A stretch of DNA of 64,000 bases from Segatella hominis (lineage in GTDB: Bacteria; Bacteroidota; Bacteroidia; Bacteroidales; Bacteroidaceae), in NCBI RefSeq assembly GCF_019249725.2, contig NZ_CP137559.1:3495001-3559000 (forward strand), written 5' to 3'. The notes beneath the pieces were generated by a model. The model saw only the letters and a program-made list of their open reading frames with translations. It searched no databases and had not been told where the DNA came from. The position numbers were made by a program, and so were the translations under genes. Position 1 is the first letter of the stretch. Each line of letters begins with the position of its first letter. Below are positions 57,529 through 64,000 of the stretch, one piece after another.

Positions 57529-58734
57529 TTACATAATTTTAAATCTATCTCCAAATTTTATTGCCAATTGTTGAGAAAGTTGTCCCCAATTTGCCAGTGG
57601 CATAGTCCATTTCTTACGGATGTTGCGGTAAGCTAAGTACACAAGCTTCTCCAAAGAATTATCCGTAGGAAAGACCCCTTTAGTCTTTGTGACCTTTCTT
57701 ACCTGTCTGTGATACCCCTCAACCGTATTGGTCGTATAAATGAGTTTACGGATGGCTGGAGTATATTGGAAATACTCTGTCAGACGTTCCCAATTGTCAC
57801 GCCATGACTTGATGACAATTGGGTACATCTCTCCCCACTTAGACTCTAACAGGTCTAAATTAGCAGCAGCGGAGTCTTTGTTTACTGCACCATATACTGT
57901 TCTTAAATCCTTGATAAACTCCTTTTGATGCTTACTGCCAACATACTTGATAGAATTGCGTATCTGATGGACAATACAGAGCTGCACAGAACTCTCAGGA
58001 AATACGCTTTGGATGGCATCTGGGAAGCCTTTGAGACCATCAATACAACAAATCAAGATGTCTCGAACACCACGGTTCTGAAGATCCGTAAGAACTTCTA
58101 GCCAGAAGTTAGCTCCTTCACTCTTAGACACATACATACCTAACAGTTCTTTTTGGCCTTCCTTGTTGATACCAAGAATGTTGTAAATGGCTCGTGTGAC
58201 AGCTCTGCCATTCTCATCCTTTACCTTATAATGGATAGCATCAAGCCAGCAAATGGCATATACAGGATCGAGCATGCGAGACTTCCAGACGGTGATTTCG
58301 GGTAATACACGGTCTGTTATAGAGCTGATAGTATCGGCTGATAGAGTTGTGTTGAACTCACGCTCAAAGTAGCTGCTGATGTCACGTGTGCTGGTGCCCA
58401 TGGCGTACATCTCAATAATCTGGTCTGCCATGCCATTGGCAAGAATAGTCTCACGCTTCTTTACGGTCTCAGGTTGGAAAGTTCCGTCTCGGTCACGAGG
58501 AGTCTCTATAGTGACCTCACCATATTTTGTTTGAACCTTCTTACTCATCTTACCATTACGACGGTTGCCGGAAGAGCGTTCCTCTTCACTTAAATGAGCG
58601 TCCATCTCACCTTCGAGAGCTGAGTTGAGAATACGCTCTAACAATGGAGCTAATGCTCCGTCCTTGCCAAATAAGGCTTCACCACTACGCAACTGCTGAG
58701 CTGCTTTCTTGTAATCAATTTCTAAGTTGTCCAT
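57529..58734 (-). CDS. IS256-family transposase (Mutator-like)
   Basis: 401 residues, full length. The DDE triad is D165 (CWLDAIHYKV), D232 (CIDGLKGF) and E339 (TNTVEGYHRQVRKVTK). The helical insertion between the second D and E (about 250-335) holds the CIVHQIRNS signature of the family. N-terminal helices (about 1-60) should bind the inverted repeats. The start is 61 bp inside the right end. No frameshift or stop is seen, so it looks functional. Confidence 0.95.
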   Translation of the reverse strand: MDNLEIDYKKAAQQLRSGEALFGKDGALAPLLERILNSALEGEMDAHLSEEERSSGNRRNGKMSKKVQTKYGEVTIETPRDRDGTFQPETVKKRETILANGMADQIIEMYAMGTSTRDISSYFEREFNTTLSADTISSITDRVLPEITVWKSRMLDPVYAICWLDAIHYKVKDENGRAVTRAIYNILGINKEGQKELLGMYVSKSEGANFWLEVLTDLQNRGVRDILICCIDGLKGFPDAIQSVFPESSVQLCIVHQIRNSIKYVGSKHQKEFIKDLRTVYGAVNKDSAAANLDLLESKWGEMYPIVIKSWRDNWERLTEYFQYTPAIRKLIYTTNTVEGYHRQVRKVTKTKGVFPTDNSLEKLVYLAYRNIRKKWTMPLANWGQLSQQLAIKFGDRFKIM

Positions 58735-58795
58735 AATATAAAAACTGTGTTAAACTACTTTTATTGTAGCTTGACACAGTTTAATTTACACTCTC

Positions 58796-58803
58796 GACAT
58801 TCA
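58796..58803 (+). repeat. Target-site duplication, right copy
   Basis: GACATTCA, identical to 57421-57428. Joining the flanks restores an uninterrupted intergenic sequence leading to the terminator at 58845. Confidence 0.85.
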
Positions 58804-58844
58804 TTTTCTCCTACTTATTTTGGAGAATAGTATTTAGGATATTT

Positions 58845-58889
58845 AAAAGCCTCAGTAAGATTTTGAAGTTGTCTTACTGAGGCTTTTTT
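58845..58889. terminator. Terminator originally serving the lipoprotein gene and rlpA
   Basis: AAAAGCCTCAGTAAGA pairs perfectly with TCTTACTGAGGCTTTT around an 11-nt loop, with A and T tracts on the two sides, so it works both ways. The IS now separates it from the lipoprotein gene by about 1.4 kb. Confidence 0.88.
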
Positions 58890-58940
58890 GCTTTTATTTT
58901 GAAAATGATTATCTCAAATTATTCTTTATCTTTGTTTATT

Positions 58941-59714
58941 CTATTTCCTTTTTGTCTTATTTCCTTCTTTGCTTTGATAGTGTTCTGTTTTATGATTTTG
59001 TTCCGTATTATGTTTATGTTCTGAATTATGTTTTTGCTCAACAAAGTTCCCGGTTTTGTTTTTATGCTCAGAGAAGTTTCCTATTTTGTTTTTATGTTCT
59101 TGTTGTTCTTCTTTAATATCCTTTTGATGTTTGTTTTTATGTTCTTGTTTACCAGCTTCTGCTCCATGTTGGTGTGGCTTACTCTCATGTTTTTCTTTGT
59201 GATTCCATTTCTGCGGAAAATCATAGTCTGATTCTGCTACCTCAAAGTCGATATGAGGTAATTTTGGATCTTCTGGGCGATAAGGAATAGGCTTGTCTAT
59301 CATTTCTACTTTTACAGTAGCTACACCTTGTGATAACATACCTATAGCTTTAGCTGCACCCCACGAGAGATCTATAATTCGTCCTCTACCATAGGGTCCT
59401 CTGTCTGTAACCTTCACTATAACCGTTTTTTTATTACTGAGATTTGTTACTTTCAGCATGGTGCCAAATGGATAGAATCTATGGGCGCACGTCAAACTGT
59501 CGTGGTGAAGTTTCTGTCCACTGGCAGTCCTGGCTCCCGTTATCTTTTTTGAATAATAGGATGCTTTTCCATGCTGCTTTTGCGCCATACACGGCATGCT
59601 GAATATAGTGAAAAAGCACGGCAAGATTTTCAGGAGGATTTTTCCTCCCTCTTTAATGCCTGCTATCGCTTTTCCTTTATATTTAGCAAGAAATGCTTCT
59701 TTAAATCTAAACAT
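58941..59714 (-). CDS. RlpA-like double-psi beta-barrel protein with a His/Lys-rich tail
   Basis: 257 residues. A long basic N-terminus precedes a hydrophobic signal segment ending near residue 44 (PCMAQ). The RlpA domain (about 47-137) shows HGKASYYSKKITGARTASGQ, LTCAHRFYPFGTMLKVTN, VKVTDRGPYGRGRIIDLSWGAA and the catalytic-type Asp. RlpA proteins act on, or bind, denuded peptidoglycan glycan strands at the septum. The SPOR domain common in the family is missing. Instead a ~90-residue tail repeats EHKNK and HN/HK motifs and is rich in His, Lys, Glu and Asn. Divergent from the next gene. Confidence 0.85.
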   Translation of the reverse strand: MFRFKEAFLAKYKGKAIAGIKEGGKILLKILPCFFTIFSMPCMAQKQHGKASYYSKKITGARTASGQKLHHDSLTCAHRFYPFGTMLKVTNLSNKKTVIVKVTDRGPYGRGRIIDLSWGAAKAIGMLSQGVATVKVEMIDKPIPYRPEDPKLPHIDFEVAESDYDFPQKWNHKEKHESKPHQHGAEAGKQEHKNKHQKDIKEEQQEHKNKIGNFSEHKNKTGNFVEQKHNSEHKHNTEQNHKTEHYQSKEGNKTKRK

Positions 59715-59777
59715 AGTTTATGGTTTTATCTATTGATTTTACAGCGTAATATATCTTTAAATTCTATTATAATGCTG

Positions 59778-59808
59778 CAAATTTAAAAAAATATGTTGAA
59801 AAATGCAA
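59778..59808 (-). promoter_or_regulatory. Promoter for the rlpA-like gene
   Basis: On the minus strand, TTG (59808-59806) and TAAATTTG (59785-59778) are separated by 20 nt, 63 nt before the ATG. Confidence 0.65.
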
Positions 59809-59827
59809 GTAAATATAAGAAAAACAG

Positions 59828-59835
59828 TATCTTTG
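59828..59835 (+). promoter_or_regulatory. -7 element for the ATP-grasp/receiver gene
   Basis: TATCTTTG fits TAnnTTTG. Transcription would start near 59842, which rules out the ATG at 59793 and supports the ATG at 59856. Confidence 0.65.
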
Positions 59836-59855
59836 CATTGCTAAATCTTACAATT

Positions 59856-62800
59856 ATGGAGAATAATGTACCTCAAGAGTGGAATAAATTCTATTTAAAG
59901 GATGTATCATTTGTTAATCTGATGATGCGTCGCATATACAATGTACTTATTGTAGCTAACCCTTATGATGCCTTCATGTTAGAGGACGATGGGCGTATTG
60001 AAGAAAAGATATACAATGAGTATATGGAGTTAGGATTACGTTATCCGCCAACTTTTACCCAAGTTTCTACCACAGAAGAGGCTGCTGGAGTCTTGCGTTC
60101 TACAATTGTAGATCTGGTGATTTGTATGCCAGGTAATGCGGATAATGATGCTTTTGATGTTGCTCGCGATATCAAAGGTAAGTTTCCTAATATCCACTGT
60201 GTTGTGTTGACTCCATTCTCTCATGGTATCACCAAGCGTATGCAGAATGAGGATTTGAGTATCTTCGATTATGTATTCTGCTGGTTGGGTAATACTAACT
60301 TGATCCTTTCTATTATTAAGTTGATAGAGGATAAGATGAATTTGGAGCATGATATTCAGGAGGCAGGTGTCCAGATGATACTTTTGGTAGAAGACTCTAT
60401 ACGTTTCTATAGTTCTATTCTTCCAAACCTTTATAATTATATTCTTGAACAGAGTAAGAACTTTTCCAAAGAAGCGCTGAATCGTCATGCAGCTACCATG
60501 CGTATGCGTGGTCGACCGAAAGTGGTATTGGCACGTACTTATGAAGAGGCCCAAAAACTGTATGATAAGTACTCAGATAATACCCTTGGTGTCATTAGTG
60601 ATGCACGTTTTCCATTAAAGAGTGCAGCCAAAGCTTTTGGTAATGTTGTGGATGAGGATGTGCAGCCAAAGCATGGAACAGATACCTTTGGTCGTGAAAA
60701 ATGTCCAGATGCGGGTTTGCAACTTTTCCGTTATATCCGAAAGAATGATTCCTTTGTGCCCCTTATCCTTGAGAGTTCTGAGAGTGAAAATCGAGCAAAG
60801 GCAGAGGCTGAAGGTTTTCGTTTTGTAGATAAGAACTCCAAGAAGATGAGTGTAGATTTGCGCCGTTTGATGGAGGAACATATGGGCTTTGGCGATTTCA
60901 TTTTCAGAGATCCGAAGACTCATGAGGAGATCATGCGTATCCGCAGTTTGAAGGAACTGCAGGATAATATTTTCAATATTCCTAACGACTCGATGCTTTA
61001 TCACATCAGTCGTAATCACATGAGCCGTTGGTTGTGCGCCCGGGCCATCTTCCCTGTATCTGCTTTCTTGAAGCATGTCACCTGGCAAAAACTTCAAGAT
61101 GTGGATGCCCACCGTCAGATTATCTTTGATGCCATTGTGCAATATCGTCATATGAAAAATCTTGGAGTCGTGGCAGTCTTTGATAGAATGAAGTTCGATA
61201 AGTATGCCCACTTTGCCCGTATCGGTGAAGGCTCCTTGGGTGGAAAGGGTAGAGGTCTGGCTTTCCTCGACAATATCATCAAGCGCCATCCGGAGTTTAA
61301 TCAGTATGAGAATGCCACTGTTCAGATTCCAAAAACAGTCGTGCTTTGTACTGATATTTTTGATGAGTTTATGATGAGCAATAATCTCTATCCGATAGCT
61401 TTAAGTGATGCAAGTGATGAGGAGATATTGAAGCATTTCCTTCATGCTCAGTTACCGGATTCCCTGATTGCTGACTTTTTCACTTTCTTTGAGGCAACGA
61501 AGAGTCCTATTGCCATCCGCTCCAGTTCGCTTCTTGAGGATGCTCACTATCAGCCTTTCGCAGGTATTTATTCCACCTATATGATTCCATATCTGGAGGA
61601 TAAGTATCAGATGCTCCAGATGTTGGCTTGTGCGATAAAGGGAGTATATGCTTCTGTTTTCTATCGTGATTCGAAGGCGTATATGACAGCTACCAGCAAT
61701 GTGATTGATCAGGAAAAAATGGCTGTCATTCTGCAACAGGTAGTAGGTAAGGATTATGGCGACCGGTTTTATCCGACGATGAGTGGTGTGCTACGCTCCC
61801 TCAATTATTATCCGATTGGTGATGAGACGGCGGAGGAAGGTATTGCCAGTCTGGCTCTTGGATTGGGGAAATATATCGTTGATGGCGGACAAACCTTGAG
61901 AGTTTGCCCTTATCATCCAACCCAAGTGCTACAAACTTCAGAGATGGAGATGGCTTTGCGTGATACCCAAACCCAGTTCTATGCTCTCGACATGCAACAT
62001 GTGGGTGAGGATTTCAAGGTGGATGATGGCTTCAATATCCTCAAGCTCCGTGTGAAGGATGCGGTAGAAGACCAGAGTCTTACCTATATCGCCTCTACTT
62101 TCGACCCATACGATCAAGTCATCAATGATGGCGTGTATGAAACAGGAAGAAAGCTGATTACCTTTGCCAGTGTACTCCAGCATGGCGTGGTACCACTGCC
62201 GGAGCTGATGCAGATGTCGATGAAATCTGGATCCGAGGCGATGCGCCGTCCTGTGGAAATCGAGTTTGCATGCAATATCAATGATGATAAAACCTGCGAG
62301 TTCTATCTCCTCCAGATTCGTCCGATAGTGGATGCTAAGGAGATGCTTGATGAGGATGTGAAGGCGATACCAGATGCAGATTGTCTGCTCCGTTCCCACA
62401 ATTCATTGGGACATGGAATCAGTGAGGACGTCACAGATGTAGTCTATGTTAAATATGATGATCAGTTCTCTGCGATGAACAATTTCTATGTGGCTGATGA
62501 TATTGAACGAATCAACCGCAAGTTCCTTGCCGAAGGAAAGAATTACGTCTTGATAGGACCTGGCCGCTGGGGTTCAAGCGATCATTATTTAGGCGTTCCG
62601 GTCAAGTGGCCGCATATCAGTGCTGCCCGTGTCATCGTAGAAGTAGCGTTGAAGAACTATAATATCGACCCAAGTCAGGGCACCCATTTCTTCCAGAATC
62701 TTACCTCTTTCGGGGTAGGTTACTTTACGGTAGATACAAACACAGAAGAAGGAGGATTCGTCAATAAGGAGATATTGGATGTGATGCCGGCGGTAGAGGA

Positions 62801-62921
62801 AACGCAGTATGTGCGCCATGTTCGCTTCGAGCATCCGATGAGAATCTTGATGGATGGCAAGAAGCAGGAGGGTGCTGTGCTCCTGCCTGGTTCTCAAGTT
62901 ACGGCACCTCGGCCGAAATGA
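59856..62921 (+). CDS. Receiver-like domains fused to a PEP-synthase-type ATP-grasp domain
   Basis: 1021 residues from the ATG at 59856; the longer frame from 59793 starts upstream of the promoter box. Residues about 25-160 look like a degenerate receiver domain (VLIVANPYDAF, VDLVICMPGNAD) without a clear phospho-Asp. Residues about 172-340 are receiver-like with acidic pair E179-D180 (ILLVEDS), candidate phospho-acceptor D249 (VISDARFP) and K326. The region about 455-890 resembles the ATP-binding domain of PEP synthase/pyruvate phosphate dikinase (GEGSLGGKGRGLAFL, PIAIRSSSLLEDAHYQPFAGIYST, LLQIRPIV). The phospho-His and PEP-binding domains are absent. A C-terminal part carries VLIGPGRWGSSDHYLG. 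Probably a signal-controlled phosphotransfer enzyme; substrate unknown. Confidence 0.8.
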   Translation: MENNVPQEWNKFYLKDVSFVNLMMRRIYNVLIVANPYDAFMLEDDGRIEEKIYNEYMELGLRYPPTFTQVSTTEEAAGVLRSTIVDLVICMPGNADNDAFDVARDIKGKFPNIHCVVLTPFSHGITKRMQNEDLSIFDYVFCWLGNTNLILSIIKLIEDKMNLEHDIQEAGVQMILLVEDSIRFYSSILPNLYNYILEQSKNFSKEALNRHAATMRMRGRPKVVLARTYEEAQKLYDKYSDNTLGVISDARFPLKSAAKAFGNVVDEDVQPKHGTDTFGREKCPDAGLQLFRYIRKNDSFVPLILESSESENRAKAEAEGFRFVDKNSKKMSVDLRRLMEEHMGFGDFIFRDPKTHEEIMRIRSLKELQDNIFNIPNDSMLYHISRNHMSRWLCARAIFPVSAFLKHVTWQKLQDVDAHRQIIFDAIVQYRHMKNLGVVAVFDRMKFDKYAHFARIGEGSLGGKGRGLAFLDNIIKRHPEFNQYENATVQIPKTVVLCTDIFDEFMMSNNLYPIALSDASDEEILKHFLHAQLPDSLIADFFTFFEATKSPIAIRSSSLLEDAHYQPFAGIYSTYMIPYLEDKYQMLQMLACAIKGVYASVFYRDSKAYMTATSNVIDQEKMAVILQQVVGKDYGDRFYPTMSGVLRSLNYYPIGDETAEEGIASLALGLGKYIVDGGQTLRVCPYHPTQVLQTSEMEMALRDTQTQFYALDMQHVGEDFKVDDGFNILKLRVKDAVEDQSLTYIASTFDPYDQVINDGVYETGRKLITFASVLQHGVVPLPELMQMSMKSGSEAMRRPVEIEFACNINDDKTCEFYLLQIRPIVDAKEMLDEDVKAIPDADCLLRSHNSLGHGISEDVTDVVYVKYDDQFSAMNNFYVADDIERINRKFLAEGKNYVLIGPGRWGSSDHYLGVPVKWPHISAARVIVEVALKNYNIDPSQGTHFFQNLTSFGVGYFTVDTNTEEGGFVNKEILDVMPAVEETQYVRHVRFEHPMRILMDGKKQEGAVLLPGSQVTAPRPK

Positions 62922-62937
62922 TGGATGCATGGGTAGT

Positions 62938-63666
62938 TTAGATTAATTCCATGAGATAATAATTATAGTCATAAAGAATGGTAGCAAGGAATTTTTCCTT
63001 GCTATTTTCTTTGGGCTGCACCTTGAGGAACTTCGCGACTTTATCTGCCAAGGTCTCTATTTGGTTTTCATGGTTGCCATTGGAGGAATACAGGGCTTTC
63101 TCTATGACGGCGACTTGTGCTTGTGAGAGATTCTTGGCTTCCTCATATACAGGATGGTAATCTTTCTTGGCATAATAGAATTCGTCCAGGGAGATGTGTA
63201 TCTTTCGGATGTCGGTAAGTTTGATAACCATTGTTCCTGCCGCCAAGTCTCCTAATCGTTGTGAATTTTTGGTGAGTAAGATGAAGAGCATGCCAATGCC
63301 CCCACATCCTACGTCTATTGTGCTGAGAAGCCATCTCATGAAAAAAGAGCCCATGGTTGGTCGTGACCCATTCTTGTTGATGACTCTTAACTTCATGATA
63401 TATTTCCCCGGAGTCTGTCCGTTGTTGAATGTTTCCCACCAGAAATCATACATCCAGATAAATATGACAAGCATAAAGAATAAGAACATGAGCCAACGTG
63501 TTTCGTCCATGCTCCCCATAAGCCCATCAAACAAAAAATAGACACCAGTGAATCCAAAAGATATGAATATGGTGTCAAGGATGCGAGCCAACACTCGTTC
63601 ACCGATACTCGCTGGCGTTTGGTTGATTCTTACAAATTGATTGGTTATGATGTTTGAATTTGTCAT
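62938..63666 (-). CDS. RDD-family membrane protein
   Basis: 242 residues. The RDD signature appears as RVLARILDTIFISFGF near residue 24, with two to three membrane helices over about 28-130 and GQTPGKYIMKLRVIN between them. SQRLGDLAAGTMVIK closes the domain. A soluble cytoplasmic C-terminal part (about 155-242) follows. RDD proteins are putative transporters or membrane partners; some have been tied to Na+/H+ exchange, but nothing here fixes the role. It pairs divergently with a SpoIIM-family gene, a combination I associate with other Bacteroidales genomes. It converges on the previous gene with only 16 nt between. Confidence 0.88.
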   Translation of the reverse strand: MTNSNIITNQFVRINQTPASIGERVLARILDTIFISFGFTGVYFLFDGLMGSMDETRWLMFLFFMLVIFIWMYDFWWETFNNGQTPGKYIMKLRVINKNGSRPTMGSFFMRWLLSTIDVGCGGIGMLFILLTKNSQRLGDLAAGTMVIKLTDIRKIHISLDEFYYAKKDYHPVYEEAKNLSQAQVAVIEKALYSSNGNHENQIETLADKVAKFLKVQPKENSKEKFLATILYDYNYYLMELI

Positions 63667-63701
63667 TTTTCCTTTGTTTTAAGAAGATAATGCTTAAATT
63701 G

Positions 63702-63733
63702 TTTGCAAATATAAGAATAATTACTTAAATTTG
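63702..63733 (+). promoter_or_regulatory. Promoter for the SpoIIM-family gene
   Basis: TTTG at 63702-63705 and TAAATTTG at 63726-63733 with 20-nt spacing. The -33 element adjoins the -7 box of the opposite RDD gene. Confidence 0.7.
63706..63713 (-). promoter_or_regulatory. -7 element for the RDD gene
   Basis: CAAATATA on + reads TATATTTG on -, fitting TAnnTTTG, 40 nt before the RDD ATG and inside the opposing promoter. Confidence 0.55.
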
Positions 63734-63794
63734 CATCAATTTTTAGGAAAAATAAAATAATCGTAACCGAATTTTCCCTTATAATAAAAGAATT

Positions 63795-64000
63795 GTGAAA
63801 GAATTTGCCTTTATAAGAAATAACATAGATAAATGGCAACGTGCAGAGATCATTATTGACGATGCCGCTTCCCAAACGCCTGATGTTTTGGCCGATACTT
63901 ATACCGACCTTACATCTGACTTGGCTTTTGCGCAAACACATTACCCTAATTCTCGTATTACCCTTTATCTCAACAACCTGGCTTCAAGCCTTCATAATTC
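63795..64000 (+). CDS. SpoIIM (stage II sporulation protein M)-family membrane protein, 3' end cut by window
   Basis: A GTG at 63795 opens a frame that runs to the window edge, 68 codons. The encoded start MKEFAFIRNNIDKWQRAE, DVLADTYTDLTSDLAFAQTH and YPNSRITLYLNNLASSLHN matches the N-terminal region of Bacteroidales SpoIIM-family proteins. These bacteria do not sporulate; the family is thought to be a multi-pass membrane protein of unknown role, often beside RDD and MoxR-AAA genes. The membrane part lies outside the window. The GTG start is supported by the promoter 62 nt upstream and the lack of an in-frame ATG. Confidence 0.8.
   Translation, partial: MKEFAFIRNNIDKWQRAEIIIDDAASQTPDVLADTYTDLTSDLAFAQTHYPNSRITLYLNNLASSLHN

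Larger units (their letters stand above)
57429..58795 (-). mobile_element. Complete IS256-family insertion sequence
   Basis: 1367 bp with terminal inverted repeats of 26 nt (57429-57454 and 58770-58795). The inner 22 are perfect and begin GTGTAAATTAAACTG; the outer four differ at two places (GGGG against GAGA). It contains one intact transposase gene on - and a 28-bp palindrome close to the left end, and is bounded by GACATTCA duplications. Intact ORF, near-identical ends and exact duplication suggest recent, possibly active transposition. Confidence 0.93.

Noticed and set aside
59793-59855. Longer N-terminus for the ATP-grasp/receiver protein
   Set aside because: A TATCTTTG box lies at 59828-59835, so transcription should begin after this ATG.

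Overview
The window looks like a chromosomal segment of a Bacteroidales bacterium, most likely Prevotellaceae (Prevotella/Segatella type). Four things point there. It carries type IX secretion genes (gldK-L-M-N). It has a kdo transferase for lipopolysaccharide. Many genes are preceded by the Bacteroidetes promoter pattern TAnnTTTG, often with TTTG or TTG about 20 nt upstream. Few genes have a Shine-Dalgarno sequence. The genus is inferred from protein resemblance only; no rRNA gene is present.

Region 1 (1-5.8 kb): the end of gldK, then gldL, gldM, gldN and a small outer-membrane beta-barrel gene, all on +. They encode the T9SS motor and trans-envelope complex. Region 2 (5.9-24.2 kb): housekeeping genes on both strands. 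They are priA, an OmpP1/FadL-type barrel, a 7TM-HD phosphodiesterase, gltX, kdtA, a nitroreductase, a PatB-type C-S lyase, a DUF3737 beta-helix protein, malate dehydrogenase, aminopeptidase P, rpsU, a XerC/D-type recombinase and hpf. The intergenic stretches here hold hairpins and short tandem repeats.

Region 3 (24.2-56.4 kb): one uninterrupted co-directional block for translation and transcription. The order is tRNA-Thr(UGU), Tyr, Gly(UCC), Thr(GGU), tuf, tRNA-Trp, secE, nusG, rplKAJL, rpoB, rpoC, a DUF3467 gene, rpsL, rpsG, fusA, the S10 and spc clusters, secY, map, infA, rpmJ, rpsM, rpsK, rpsD, rpoA, rplQ. The short genes rpmD (50117-50293) and rpmJ (53162-53278) are included. Hairpins lie between rplL and rpoB, in the rpsL leader, between rpsL and rpsG, and between fusA and rpsJ. 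These are candidate control sites for balancing ribosome and polymerase synthesis. The zinc-binding forms of uS14, uS4 and bL36 are all replaced by zinc-free forms.

Region 4 (56.4-64 kb): accessory genes. A glycine-zipper lipoprotein is followed by a complete IS256-family insertion sequence (57429-58795) with 26-bp imperfect terminal inverted repeats and an 8-bp target duplication, which separates the lipoprotein gene from its terminator. Next come an RlpA-like protein with a His/Lys-rich tail, a 1021-residue protein joining receiver-like domains to a PEP-synthase-type ATP-grasp domain, an RDD-family membrane protein, and the start of a SpoIIM-family gene cut by the window edge.

Most of the window is conserved core genome. 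No phage, CRISPR array, defence island or biosynthetic cluster was seen. The least understood items are the receiver/ATP-grasp protein, the long leader with a small ORF and tandem repeats before aminopeptidase P, and the structured leaders in the ribosomal block.
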